A stretch of 64,000 bases of DNA from assembly GCA_028277985.1 (NCBI GenBank), contig JANQFG010000118.1, positions 62,001 to 126,000 of the forward strand, written 5' to 3'. The notes under the pieces are model-generated. The model saw nothing but the letters and a program-made list of their open reading frames with translations. It was not told the origin of the DNA and made no database searches. The DNA is from a bacterium. GTDB taxonomy: Bacteria; Desulfobacterota; DSWW01. Each line of letters begins with the position of its first letter. Position 1 is the first letter of the stretch. Shown here piece by piece: positions 42,973-51,668 of this stretch. A program made the position numbers and the translations under genes.

Positions 42973-43914
42973 TCAGACCGGTTCGAGGGCCTTTATCTTG
43001 GAAAGATGATCCACCATCTGCAGGTAGAGCTTGTCCCGCTTATTCAGGATTTCCGCTTCGCTCCGGCCCCCGTAGTCATAGATGCCCTTCCCTGTCTTCG
43101 CTCCCAAATGGCCGTTCTCCACCCTCTCGTCGATCACGGGATGGGCCATTCCGATACCCTTCATGATATCGTGAACCAGATCGAGTCCCGTGAAGTCGTA
43201 CGTCTGTACAACCCCTACGATCGGAAGACGAATCCCCAGGGTGAGCTTGACTGCCCGATCGATGTCCTCCGGGCTTGCCGAGCCCTGTGCAAGCATCTCC
43301 AGCACGGGCATGGCGATCGCATTCTGCAATCGATTCACGATGAAGCCGGGCACGAACTCCTTCATGACCAGGGTTTCCTTGCCGATCCGCCTCATCAGTC
43401 CGTCGGTGAAGTCCACCACTTCCTGGGTTGTCTCCGGACCGGGGGCCACCTCCACCAGTGGGATGATGTGTGGAGGAGCGAACCAGTGTGCACCCACCAG
43501 CCGCTTCGGGTTCTTGACCTCGACGACGTTGAAGATGTCCAAGCTCGACGTGTTGCTCGCGAGGACCGTATCTTCGGCGCAGGATGCCTCCAACCGAGAG
43601 AAGATCTCCTTCTTCACATCCGGGACTTCGACCACGGCTTCCAGGGCGAAATCCACACCCTTGGCCATGGCCTCCAGGTCTGTGGAGGTCTCGATTCGAC
43701 CCAGGATGGGAGCAACCTCCTTCTCTGTGACGCTCCCGTATTCGACGAGCGTCTTCAGGCCGGTCTCGATCCGCTCCTTTGCGCGGTCGAGGGTTTCTTC
43801 ATTCACATCTACCAGGCCTACCTCGATCCCTGCGCGGGCAAATACCTGAGCAATCCCGTTCCCCATCGTCCCTGCGCCGACCACCAAAACTCGTTTGACG
43901 TCTTTCGCATCCAT
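42973..43914 (-). CDS. 3-hydroxyacyl-CoA dehydrogenase (paralogue)
   Basis: The 313-residue protein has VVGAGTMGNGIAQVFARAG, DVNEE (NAD), AHWFAPPHIIPLVEV with the catalytic histidine, and the EFVPGFIVNRLQNAI dimer segment. ATG 43914 with AGGAG 6 bases upstream is preferred over an upstream in-frame start that would overlap the DUF362 gene. It sits between DUF362 and the corrinoid pair, so it probably acts on the same substrate after demethylation or side-chain activation. It is related to the protein at 28208-29149 but clearly diverged. Confidence 0.92.
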   Translation of the reverse strand: MDAKDVKRVLVVGAGTMGNGIAQVFARAGIEVGLVDVNEETLDRAKERIETGLKTLVEYGSVTEKEVAPILGRIETSTDLEAMAKGVDFALEAVVEVPDVKKEIFSRLEASCAEDTVLASNTSSLDIFNVVEVKNPKRLVGAHWFAPPHIIPLVEVAPGPETTQEVVDFTDGLMRRIGKETLVMKEFVPGFIVNRLQNAIAMPVLEMLAQGSASPEDIDRAVKLTLGIRLPIVGVVQTYDFTGLDLVHDIMKGIGMAHPVIDERVENGHLGAKTGKGIYDYGGRSEAEILNKRDKLYLQMVDHLSKIKALEPV

Positions 43915-43925
43915 CCCGTTCTCCT

Positions 43926-45197
43926 TTAGTCTCTCATTTGCTCCCTGAGCCACTCCTTGAAGATCTTCTCTTCCTCGACCTGTCTGTTTCTCACTTCCAT
44001 GGGATCCGTAATGCCCTCCCCGAACTGCTTCCGGTCCACGATCGTCCAGGCCGGGGCAGGCTCGCCCGGCGGACAGCCGCCTACATGCAGACAGGAACCG
44101 CCTTCCCTCTCGATCTTCTTCTTGAGGGCCAGGCTGCAGTCGCCCATCAGGACCAGGTCCTTGCCGAACTCGATGCCTTCCGGGATCTTGTTGTGGCGAC
44201 CCAGCACGATGTGAATCCCCTTGTTCTTGTCATATTGGGCAAGGGACTTCAGCTTCGACATGGTAAAGGCAAGCAAACCCTGACAAGTGCTGCAGGCTCT
44301 CTGGACATGGAAGTTGTACTCGGGCCAGGCGTCGAAACCCTCGAGATAGGGCAGATAGAGCTTCTTGGCAACTTCCTCGATGCTGTTTCCGAGTATTTCA
44401 ATCTGGTCCTCGTCAAAGGTTCCCAGGCCTTTTTCGCGGGCGGCATCGAAGTAGTCCACCTTCTCGATGGGTAGTCCAACCATCCGACAAGCCGTGGCAT
44501 CGATCGCCACCATATCCTTTCCGGCAACGACGCAGCCCATTTCGGTGGGCGTGCCCGAATGGGGCCCGAACCCCTCCATGGGCCGAATCATGTCGACCAC
44601 CGTGAAGTCCGGCTGAACGAGATCGCCCAGGTCCATCATGGCCGCAGCAAGGTCGGTACAGTGCATCACATAGTGGTGCAAGTCCTGCACCACCCCCTTC
44701 AGATTCTTCAAAGCACAGGTGAAGACCATGCTCACGTGGGACTTGAAGATGGGCAGGTTCACCAGATGATCCGCTTCGAGCAGAAACCGGGGAAGGTCCA
44801 GATTCTTGATGTCCGAGGTGGGGTTGTTGATCTGCTTCTTCACCAGATCCTCGTCACTCTTGATGTCGCGGATCTCATCCACGCCGGCCTCCTCCGCCGC
44901 CGCCTTGATCCCGCTCGACTCGAGGCACTCCATGGTGTCGCAGCCAATGGCGGATGCCTCGGCCAGGATGATCTTGCCGGGATTCGCCTTCTTCAGGACG
45001 CGAATCGTGGCGCTCACAACCTCGGGGCTCGTGTTCACCGAACTGTCCGGCGCGCCTTCATGACCTGCATTCGGTTTGACCACCACCGTAGAACCCGCCT
45101 TGATCAGGGATTTCACACCCCCCAGATGGTCGAGCGCCTGTTCGACCATCCCTTCCGGGTCTTTTCCCTTGACGATAGAAACGATTGATTTCGCCAT
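43926..45197 (-). CDS. DUF362 iron-sulfur-type protein
   Basis: The 423-residue protein opens with SIVSIVKGKDPEGMVEQAL and has VVVKPNAGHEG, LVNLPIFKSHVSMVFTCALKNLKG and the IDATACRMVGLP segment, which define DUF362. It adds cysteine motifs near the C-terminus (RACSTCQG, GGSCLHVGGCPPGEPAP) that could hold a cluster; the common appended ferredoxin domain is absent. The biochemical role of DUF362 proteins is unsettled. Gaps of 39 bases to the M24 gene and 11 bases to HCDH support one operon. Ribosome site GGGAGG. Confidence 0.88.
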   Translation of the reverse strand: MAKSIVSIVKGKDPEGMVEQALDHLGGVKSLIKAGSTVVVKPNAGHEGAPDSSVNTSPEVVSATIRVLKKANPGKIILAEASAIGCDTMECLESSGIKAAAEEAGVDEIRDIKSDEDLVKKQINNPTSDIKNLDLPRFLLEADHLVNLPIFKSHVSMVFTCALKNLKGVVQDLHHYVMHCTDLAAAMMDLGDLVQPDFTVVDMIRPMEGFGPHSGTPTEMGCVVAGKDMVAIDATACRMVGLPIEKVDYFDAAREKGLGTFDEDQIEILGNSIEEVAKKLYLPYLEGFDAWPEYNFHVQRACSTCQGLLAFTMSKLKSLAQYDKNKGIHIVLGRHNKIPEGIEFGKDLVLMGDCSLALKKKIEREGGSCLHVGGCPPGEPAPAWTIVDRKQFGEGITDPMEVRNRQVEEEKIFKEWLREQMRD

Positions 45198-45236
45198 AGC
45201 AACGTACCTCCCAAGCTATATTTCGCAGTCACCCCC

Positions 45237-46490
45237 TTAGCGGTAAGGCAACCAGCACTCCATCAGTTCCTCTATGGGCCACCGGGTGAGCACCTCGCAA
45301 CCATCTTCGGTCACCAGGATATTCTCCTCCAACCGAACGCCGTGATCGCCTCCTTTCTTGCCCGCGTAGGTCTCCAGGGCGAGGGCCATCCCTGCCTGAA
45401 GCGGTACAGGAGGATAGCCCGCCGCCTTCTGAAGCATGGAGATCACCGGTCGGTCGTGAAGGGTGAGGCCAATCCCGTGACCGATCGCATAGGGCAGTAC
45501 TTCGTTCATGGTCTCGTAGCCCCAGTAGCTCGGTGAGTCCGGCCATTGGTCCGCCACATCGTATGTTGTGGCTCCCTCCTTTATCACGTCGATGGCGTCG
45601 TACAACATGGCCCTACATTCCTCGTATAGGTCCTTCTGTTCCTGCGTAGCCTTCCCACAGCAGAAGGTGCGATAGACGCAGGACTTGTATCCCTGGTAGG
45701 AGGCTCCGTCCACATCGATGTAAATCAAGTCACCCGGCCGTATGGGCTTGTCCGAAAAAGACCAGCCGTAGGGGTTCGTGTTGTAACCGGAGCAGCAGAC
45801 CAGATCCTCTGTGTGATCGTCCCCTTCCTCGTACAGGGCCTTGATCCCGATACCCACCAGGTCGCATTCCCTGACCCCGGGCCTTATGGCATCCGCGATC
45901 GCGGCAAAGGCCTTCTCGGAATTCGCGCAGGTGATCCTCATCAGCTCGATCTCGTCCTGGGTCTTGATCATTCTGGCTTCGTCCATGGTGGGCTTTCCGT
46001 GAACGGTCGTTATCCCTTTCTTACCGAAGGCCTCTCCATAGAGCATCTGCAGGGTGGAGCCGTCGAGCCCGAGGGCCTCTTTCTCCACACCGTACTCTGC
46101 CATGAGCTTGCCGATCGTCTCCACGATCACCGCAATTCCGAAGTCATCCGCGTTGTTTGCGGTCAATCTAGGGGCACCCAATGCGGGATGAACGCGGCCC
46201 TGCAACCAGGGCATGCGTCGCTCGGTCTCCTTGGGCGTACCGCCACCGAAGAGATACGGCTCCCCATTCTTCGGAATGAAGACGAACTGTATCTCGCTCG
46301 CCCGCATAGGTGTAGTCACATAGTAGGAGGTCAGGTAGCGAATATTCGCTTCGTCCCATGTGACCACGGCCCCAAGGCCGTCCTTGTTGATCTGATCCTT
46401 GGCCCGCTGAAGCCTTTCCCTTCTCAGACGGTCATAGTCAATACGGATTTCATAATCGACCGCATACTTGCCAAATGCTCCTGGTTTCAT
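45237..46490 (-). CDS. M24 (aminopeptidase P/creatinase) fold protein with altered active site
   Basis: This 417-residue protein has the creatinase N-domain (1-170) and pita-bread C-domain. GDLIYIDVDGASYQGY contains the first metal aspartate (D259), GHGIGLTLHDRP the histidine (H338), and ALETYAG and VRLEENI the two glutamates. However, the second metal aspartate of the canonical SDITRTF is a cysteine (C271 in KSCVYRTF), and the canonical PH before it is not found. Two-metal peptidase activity is therefore doubtful. Creatinase and the DMSP lyase DddP are known non-peptidase members of this fold. It is in the corrinoid methyltransferase operon, so hydrolysis or lyase action on a methylated small molecule is an option. 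Confidence 0.87.
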   Translation of the reverse strand: MKPGAFGKYAVDYEIRIDYDRLRRERLQRAKDQINKDGLGAVVTWDEANIRYLTSYYVTTPMRASEIQFVFIPKNGEPYLFGGGTPKETERRMPWLQGRVHPALGAPRLTANNADDFGIAVIVETIGKLMAEYGVEKEALGLDGSTLQMLYGEAFGKKGITTVHGKPTMDEARMIKTQDEIELMRITCANSEKAFAAIADAIRPGVRECDLVGIGIKALYEEGDDHTEDLVCCSGYNTNPYGWSFSDKPIRPGDLIYIDVDGASYQGYKSCVYRTFCCGKATQEQKDLYEECRAMLYDAIDVIKEGATTYDVADQWPDSPSYWGYETMNEVLPYAIGHGIGLTLHDRPVISMLQKAAGYPPVPLQAGMALALETYAGKKGGDHGVRLEENILVTEDGCEVLTRWPIEELMECWLPYR

Positions 46491-46551
46491 GATTCCTTCC
46501 CCTTATCGTGATGATTGATTTCAAGAAATACGACACTGTTCGGAGACCCTT

Positions 46552-47859
46552 CTATTTGCAGAACTTCTGAAAGCCGGCCAGAGAGAAATCGTTCAGGTCC
46601 AGAACTGCGTTGAACAGAAGGATCGTGTCCGGGTGCAGCTGGGAAATCACGGTTGCGTGCTCCCTCCGCGTGTCCACGATCAGGTGATCCAGCCACGACA
46701 GGAATTTCACCGTATCGTCGTCGCTCTTATACCCCATTGTGGTGGCGGAGAGGAACTTCCAGAACTTCTCCGACCGGTCGTGGACCGTCTTGTACGCAGG
46801 ACCCCAGCTGTCCGCAAAGATCCAGATGTACTGGGTTCCGTAATTGTAGTACGGGTCCTTCGCCTTCGCCTTGATCACCCAGACCGGCCGCTTCACATAG
46901 ATCGTATTCAAGGGGGCCCACGGCGCCCCCTGCCACTCCTTGTCCTGAAAACCGTAGTGGACTGCCAGTTTGCTGCCGGAGGTGTCCCACTCGCCCTTGT
47001 CGGTGATTCTTACCCTTATGGCACCGGTCCCTGCGAAGGGGACGAGGGCCTCCTTCTTCTCGACCAGCTCAAAGTCGAACAGGGGGATCTTCCCGTCGTA
47101 GGCAAGGATATCGTCGATCGCAAAATCCGAGCCCACGAACCCGTCGGACCGGTTGGCCGGGCTCATGCGCCGCACCCGGCGGATGGCAGGCACATAGGCG
47201 AAGTTCATGTCCGGCTTGGCGGACAGGTAGCGCCACATCAACTGGGCCGTGCCGGCCAGGTCATAAGGCGCACGGACCGACACCAGGGCGTATCGCTCCG
47301 CGTCCCTCGGATTCTTGTACTCCATGGCTCCAGGGAATCCTGTCAAATAGGCGTCCTGGAACAGGACCTCGATCTCCCGTTCAAATCCGGAATCCCTGCC
47401 AATCCACCAGATAAAGGTGGAGAACTTCTTGAATCCGATCACGTACGTGACGTACTGCTTGTTGTACATGATTTTGATAGCAGCCTTTGGGTCCTCCGGG
47501 TCGATCTCGGGAAAGGGAAACCCGATGATCGCTTTGGCCATCTTGCCCGTTTCCTTGTGAACGATGATATCCTCTTCATTCAGATCGTATTCACCCACAT
47601 TCTTGGTGAAACTCTCGAGGGCATACGGAGGGAAGTATTCAGCAGTGTCGTATTCGAGCTCGCCCAGGGGGAGAATCATCTCCCCCTTCTTCACCCACTC
47701 GAGCAGACAGTCGGGCACGAGCCCCTCGGCCTTCTCCCAATTGCTCTTGTCGATCGTTCCGGAGGTGAATTCCTCCGCGGCCACTTCGGCGCCGAGGCCT
47801 GCAAGCAGACCCAGCATCACCAACCCCGTACGGAATCTCCTTCGTGTCAGGCGTTCCAT
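46552..47859 (-). CDS. Exported DUF1329 (LolA/LolB-like) protein
   Basis: The 435-residue protein has a twin-arginine-like start (RRRFRTGLVMLGLLAGLG) and cleavage near AEVAAEE. The body matches DUF1329, with YVPAIRRVRRMSP, IYVKRPVWVIKAK and the ADSWGPAYKTVHDRSE region. DUF1329 proteins are periplasmic or outer-membrane, resemble lipoprotein carriers and often accompany hydrophobe exporters or uptake of lipids and steroids. It overlaps the iclR gene by 13 bases and so is its first target. It may carry the hydrophobic substrate of this operon. Confidence 0.87.
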   Translation of the reverse strand: MERLTRRRFRTGLVMLGLLAGLGAEVAAEEFTSGTIDKSNWEKAEGLVPDCLLEWVKKGEMILPLGELEYDTAEYFPPYALESFTKNVGEYDLNEEDIIVHKETGKMAKAIIGFPFPEIDPEDPKAAIKIMYNKQYVTYVIGFKKFSTFIWWIGRDSGFEREIEVLFQDAYLTGFPGAMEYKNPRDAERYALVSVRAPYDLAGTAQLMWRYLSAKPDMNFAYVPAIRRVRRMSPANRSDGFVGSDFAIDDILAYDGKIPLFDFELVEKKEALVPFAGTGAIRVRITDKGEWDTSGSKLAVHYGFQDKEWQGAPWAPLNTIYVKRPVWVIKAKAKDPYYNYGTQYIWIFADSWGPAYKTVHDRSEKFWKFLSATTMGYKSDDDTVKFLSWLDHLIVDTRREHATVISQLHPDTILLFNAVLDLNDFSLAGFQKFCK

Positions 47860-48683
47860 TTTCGATCCTCCTCATGGGTCGTGACATTGGAGTTCTCATG
47901 GTCGTCGGGCGAGAAATACAGAAGCTCGGAGATCTTTCCGGCGGTCTCCTTCAGAAGCTTCACCGTATTCCCTCGCACGTATGATTTCATTCTGTAAGCC
48001 GGAGCCGCTATGACCACGGCTGCAACCGGCTTCCTTGTGTGATCGAAGACAGGGGCACCCATCACGTGCACGTCCAGGTCAAGCTCTCCCCGGTCAAAGG
48101 CGATCCCCTTGCGCTTGATCTCAGGGAGTTGTCCCTTGAGAACCTTCGGATCCGTTATGGTGTTCGGCGTGTATCTCTGCAGTTCGCCTTTCAGCAGGTT
48201 GTCCGCAATCTGGGGCGGAAGATGCGCCAGGATGGCCCTCGCACCGACGGCCACATGCAAGGGCATCTTCGCGCCAAGGGGGGCCGAAACCTTTACGAGT
48301 TGTGGTCCAGGGGCCATGTGAGCAACGGTCGTCGTATCGCCGACCCAGACCTCGAGCCCAACAGACTCGTTCACCCTGTCCCGCAGCCTATCGACGTGGG
48401 GCCGGGCGATCGAGACCAGATCCGTGTTGAGCGACTCGATCAGGGCCTGCGCAAGGAAGAGGTTCGCCCTTCCAAGACAGTAGCGCTTTGTCTCCGGATC
48501 CTGCTCAATGAATCCATGCTTCTTCAGAACCTTCAAAAGCCGCGTGGTCGTCGAGGGGTGATATCCGAGCTTCCTGCTCAAGGCGAGGGAGCCGATGCTC
48601 TCATTATGCGGTATGAAGGCCGTCAGGATCGTGAGGGCCTTCTCAACAGCGGCGTGGGTGCTTCTTTGCGGATTCGAGGTCAT
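47847..48683 (-). CDS. IclR family transcriptional regulator 2
   Basis: A 278-residue IclR protein with helix-turn-helix LALSRKLGYHPSTTTRLLKVLKKHGF and an effector domain (VGLEVWVGDTTTVAHMAPGPQLV, PLHVAVGARAILAHLPPQ, GAPVFDHTRKPVAAVVIAAP). It is closely related along its whole length to the regulator at 51669-52451. It heads the long minus-strand run of DUF1329, M24, DUF362, HCDH, corrinoid protein and methyltransferase. Its promoter region carries TGCA-rich palindromes, listed separately, that could be its own operator. Confidence 0.93.
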   Translation of the reverse strand: MTSNPQRSTHAAVEKALTILTAFIPHNESIGSLALSRKLGYHPSTTTRLLKVLKKHGFIEQDPETKRYCLGRANLFLAQALIESLNTDLVSIARPHVDRLRDRVNESVGLEVWVGDTTTVAHMAPGPQLVKVSAPLGAKMPLHVAVGARAILAHLPPQIADNLLKGELQRYTPNTITDPKVLKGQLPEIKRKGIAFDRGELDLDVHVMGAPVFDHTRKPVAAVVIAAPAYRMKSYVRGNTVKLLKETAGKISELLYFSPDDHENSNVTTHEEDRKWNA

Positions 48684-48711
48684 GAATCACCTGGGCATGA
48701 GTTGCGTTATA

Positions 48712-48738
48712 TGCAATTGTAATGCAGTATGTGCATAC
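48712..48738. promoter_or_regulatory. Candidate IclR 2 operator
   Basis: Two adjacent dyads, TGCAATTGTAATGCA (48712-48726) and GTATGTGCATAC (48727-48738), lie just downstream of the -10 box of the iclR 2 promoter. Arms are TGCA/TGCA with partial symmetry, and GTATG/CATAC perfect. Position suits autorepression. Confidence 0.5.
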
Positions 48739-48742
48739 GCCA

Positions 48743-48771
48743 CTTATCGCAATTGCCGCGGAACTTGTCAA
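48743..48771 (-). promoter_or_regulatory. Sigma-70 promoter of iclR 2 operon
   Basis: On the minus strand TTGACA (complement of 48766-48771) is spaced 17 bases from GATAAG (complement of 48743-48748), 60 bases upstream of the iclR start codon. Confidence 0.65.
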
Positions 48772-48832
48772 GAAAAAAATCTAAGGGATCCCCGGAGGGA
48801 GGGTAAATAGTGAATCTCGCGGAAAAAAAATC

Positions 48833-48861
48833 TTGACAAATCTTCGTCAAGGACCCATAGT
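48833..48861 (+). promoter_or_regulatory. Sigma-70 promoter of the tetR operon
   Basis: TTGACA (48833-48838) is spaced 17 bases from CATAGT (48856-48861). It lies back to back with the iclR 2 promoter. The -10 box overlaps the left arm of the palindrome at 48860-48879. Confidence 0.6.
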
Positions 48862-48879
48862 AAGTAAACGAACACTTAC
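48860..48879. promoter_or_regulatory. Candidate TetR operator
   Basis: The perfect arms GTAAGT (48860-48865) and ACTTAC (48874-48879) flank an 8-base spacer, over the expected transcript start of tetR. Size and position are those of TetR-family autoregulatory sites. Confidence 0.6.
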
Positions 48880-48910
48880 AAAATGAGAGGTTTCCTGGGA
48901 GATCACGACC

Positions 48911-49612
48911 ATGGTGGCAGGAAAGAAAATCAGGGGAGACAAGCGCAAACAGGCGATTGTCGAAGCCGCGCGCCCTTTGTTCGCCCAGAACGGGTTCCGT
49001 GGAACCTCTGTCCGAGGGATTGCGAGGGCGGCGGGTGTATCGGAAGCCCTCCTGTACAAACATTTCACGAACAAAGAAGAACTCTACGAACAGGTGATCG
49101 ACTACGCGGGCAAAGTCTCGAGAACGGGCATCGAGAAGCTGCAGGATCAGGAACCCGGGACCGAGGCTCTGGTCTTTCGCATTTATTTTCTCGTCAGGGT
49201 GATCCTGCAGGAGGTTCACGGGTTGGAGGACGAGCAGCAATGGCACGAAAGAATCCTGTATCGAAGCCTCCTGGGAGACACGAAATACGCCCGGACGCAT
49301 TTCAAGAGGATTCGGAGACTCGTGGAGAAAGGGATGACCAGGTGCTTTGAAGCCGCGGCAGAGTCTGGAGATCTGGAGGCGGTCCCCATCGGCAATCTCA
49401 ACAGGATGTGGTTCGTGCACCATCTGGCCATGGCCCTCAACTTCTGTCATATGTCCGATGAACCGGCTTTTGAATACGACGGCTCCAAGGACGAGTTGGT
49501 CGAGCAAGTGGTCCTGTTCTGCCTGAGAGGTATAGGGATGACCGAATCGGCCATCGAGCGAACCTTTCGGCCCGACAGGCTGAGAGAGACATTCGAAAAT
49601 CTTCATGAATAA
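48911..49612 (+). CDS. TetR/AcrR family regulator
   Basis: The 233-residue regulator has a basic start and an N-terminal helix-turn-helix at about 14-60 (FRGTSVRGIARAAGVSEALLYKHFTNKEELY), followed by a helical ligand-binding domain with no recognisable specificity. It is followed by the PreA-like gene after 12 bases and probably controls that gene and the next. The palindrome over its promoter suggests autorepression released by a ligand. GGAG about 10 bases upstream supports ATG 48911. Confidence 0.93.
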   Translation: MVAGKKIRGDKRKQAIVEAARPLFAQNGFRGTSVRGIARAAGVSEALLYKHFTNKEELYEQVIDYAGKVSRTGIEKLQDQEPGTEALVFRIYFLVRVILQEVHGLEDEQQWHERILYRSLLGDTKYARTHFKRIRRLVEKGMTRCFEAAAESGDLEAVPIGNLNRMWFVHHLAMALNFCHMSDEPAFEYDGSKDELVEQVVLFCLRGIGMTESAIERTFRPDRLRETFENLHE

Positions 49613-49624
49613 GGGAGAGAAGAC

Positions 49625-50854
49625 ATGGCGGATCTAAGAGTGCAGTACGGGGGATTGGAATTTAAGAACCCTATCGTGGCTGCGGCCGGTCCTCTTGGCA
49701 GGACCTTCGAGGCACTCAAGAGAAGTATCGAAGCGGGTTGCGGTGCGGTCACCCTCAAATCGAACAACGCCGAAGTCACGGAGGAAACGACGCCCAAGCC
49801 GGGCGCTCACGTGTATCCCCGCCCGGCGCACACGTTCCTGAAGAAATTCGGCCTCACGAACATGATGATCAACTGGGAAGGCGTACCGGTTGACTTTACC
49901 GCCGAAGAGGAAAGGAAATTGATCCAAGAGATCAAACCGATCGCTGCCGACCACGGCTGCAGGATCATCGGCAACGTGCACCCCGATCCAATCCATATGG
50001 CGGATTTCGGCCTGTTGAGAAAGGACATAGAGACCATCCTTTCGTCAGAACCGGACATGATCGAGTTCTGCACTTGCCCGTATCATCTGCCGCCCGAGGT
50101 CACCTACCCGGAAACAGCAGACTACGACCGCATAAAGGAAACGCTCACGCAGGTGTACGGGGTTGTGACAGAGGCCGCGGACATCCCGGTGATTGCAAAG
50201 GCGAACGGACCGATCTTCTATAACGCACTGGAGGCTATCAGGGATCTCGGCGTTGGCAGCTTCCACGTAACCGAGGGGCCGCTCTTCTATGGAACCATCG
50301 TGGACATCGACAAGATGACGCCCCTGGCGCCAGGACCGGCGGTCATCACGTATGGCGCGCACCGACGGCCCATCATGAACCTGCAATGTGCACGGACCAG
50401 AAACCTGAGTGACAATTTCGATCTCATGAGCAGCGGCGGCATCTGGTCCATGAACGACGTTATCGAGAGGTTGATGTGCGGCGCCCAGATCGTGGGGCTT
50501 CACACCGCTGTTCAGTATCACGGACAGAAGCTGTTCTCCCGGATCATCGAGGGTATGTCGGGATGGTTGGACGACAAGGGGATGGCACTCGAGGAAGTGA
50601 TCGGAAAGGCGGTACCCAAGATCGTCAGCCAGGAGGCGCACGACGACTTCATGAGGGAATGCGACCGGAGCGTCGATCGGATCAAACCGGTGATCGACTC
50701 GAACATCTGCAACGGTTGTGGAATTTGTGCCAACTGCATACACGGCGCCATCGCAGTGAATGATAAGAAGGCGGAAACCAACCTGGATAACTGCGTGAGA
50801 TGCGGCGTGTGTGAATCGATCTGTCCGGTTGATGCCATCACTTTGCAGCTCTAA
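49625..50854 (+). CDS. PreA-like dihydropyrimidine/dihydroorotate dehydrogenase-fold protein with ferredoxin domain
   Basis: This 409-residue flavoprotein has a DHOD-type TIM barrel (1-345), starting LRVQYGGLEFKNPIVAAAGPLG and with IPVIAKANGPI and the SSGGIWS-like phosphate loop. The C-terminal 50 residues hold two 4Fe-4S motifs, CNGCGICANC...and CVRCGVCESICP. This layout is that of PreA, which with PreT forms an NAD-dependent dihydropyrimidine dehydrogenase, but no PreT-like subunit adjoins. In anaerobes, related proteins may reduce or oxidise other rings. Here it is under TetR control with an unknown protein, next to two IclR-controlled units. Ribosome site GGGAGAG. Confidence 0.85.
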   Translation: MADLRVQYGGLEFKNPIVAAAGPLGRTFEALKRSIEAGCGAVTLKSNNAEVTEETTPKPGAHVYPRPAHTFLKKFGLTNMMINWEGVPVDFTAEEERKLIQEIKPIAADHGCRIIGNVHPDPIHMADFGLLRKDIETILSSEPDMIEFCTCPYHLPPEVTYPETADYDRIKETLTQVYGVVTEAADIPVIAKANGPIFYNALEAIRDLGVGSFHVTEGPLFYGTIVDIDKMTPLAPGPAVITYGAHRRPIMNLQCARTRNLSDNFDLMSSGGIWSMNDVIERLMCGAQIVGLHTAVQYHGQKLFSRIIEGMSGWLDDKGMALEEVIGKAVPKIVSQEAHDDFMRECDRSVDRIKPVIDSNICNGCGICANCIHGAIAVNDKKAETNLDNCVRCGVCESICPVDAITLQL

Positions 50855-50869
50855 GGGGAGGTAGTGACA

Positions 50870-51646
50870 ATGAAGAACAAACCCTCGCCGGTAGCCTTTC
50901 CCACCACCGAAGAAGACGCCAGGCTCTGGGGTTTCGACATCCTCGAACCCGTAGGGACACCCATGGCCTGGGTGCATGACTGGAACGGGGTCATGCCGGG
51001 TTTCGATCGTCCCCTGCAAAGCCCCCTGGACCTTGTGGCGATCATGGGCGGAATGAAGGGAGACCTCGCCAAGCTCGATGTGGGTGATGTATTGGCGGCC
51101 CTCTGCTTCTTCTACAGGGCGGACACCTTTGAATTGTTGGCCGACTTCGAACGAGCCGTTGGCAAGGAAACCGTCATGCAGGTCCTTCGGGAACGAGGCA
51201 TCAAGGCCGGCGGCCGTGGATGGATGAGCAGCCAGCACATGTACGGCACCCCGTTACCCCTGGACAAGATTGCCCTCTACCAGGACACGGTCCACATGTT
51301 GTTCGGCCCCAATATGCAGCCCAACACCTGGTTCGACGACGAGAAGGTCATCTGTTCGCGCACGGACTGCACATTCAGCCCACCATCGGACATGAGGGAG
51401 CAAGGGGTTTTTTGTCGGACCCTTTGCGGAGGCATGACGGACGCGTACATGCAATGCGAGCCGGACCTGCTCACTGCAAGGTTGGTGGACATTGGTGAGG
51501 AAGGTAAGACCACGCGGTGCGTGCATCTCTGGACGTATACCGCCGAAGTGTTTGACAAGCTGCCCGAAGACTGCAGGGCAAACCTGCCGGGGACCACACG
51601 GAAGACCCTGTCCGAACGAGGGGTCAAGAATCTAGACGAGTCTTAA
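50870..51646 (+). CDS. Unknown protein, possibly L-2-amino-thiazoline-4-carboxylate hydrolase-like
   Basis: The 258-residue protein follows the PreA-like gene after 15 bases and shares its transcript. ATG 50870 has GGGGAGG 8 bases upstream. The C-terminal half is cysteine-rich (ICSRTDCTF, FCRTLCGGMTDAYMQCEPDL, TTRCVHLWTY), a pattern that loosely resembles the ATC-hydrolase family (PF14196), but I am not sure. The N-terminal half has no recognised motif. It could be a small hydrolase or a metal- or cluster-binding partner of the flavoprotein. Confidence 0.6.
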   Translation: MKNKPSPVAFPTTEEDARLWGFDILEPVGTPMAWVHDWNGVMPGFDRPLQSPLDLVAIMGGMKGDLAKLDVGDVLAALCFFYRADTFELLADFERAVGKETVMQVLRERGIKAGGRGWMSSQHMYGTPLPLDKIALYQDTVHMLFGPNMQPNTWFDDEKVICSRTDCTFSPPSDMREQGVFCRTLCGGMTDAYMQCEPDLLTARLVDIGEEGKTTRCVHLWTYTAEVFDKLPEDCRANLPGTTRKTLSERGVKNLDES

Positions 51647-51668
51647 AAGGGGGGGGGCTCCTGGGAAT

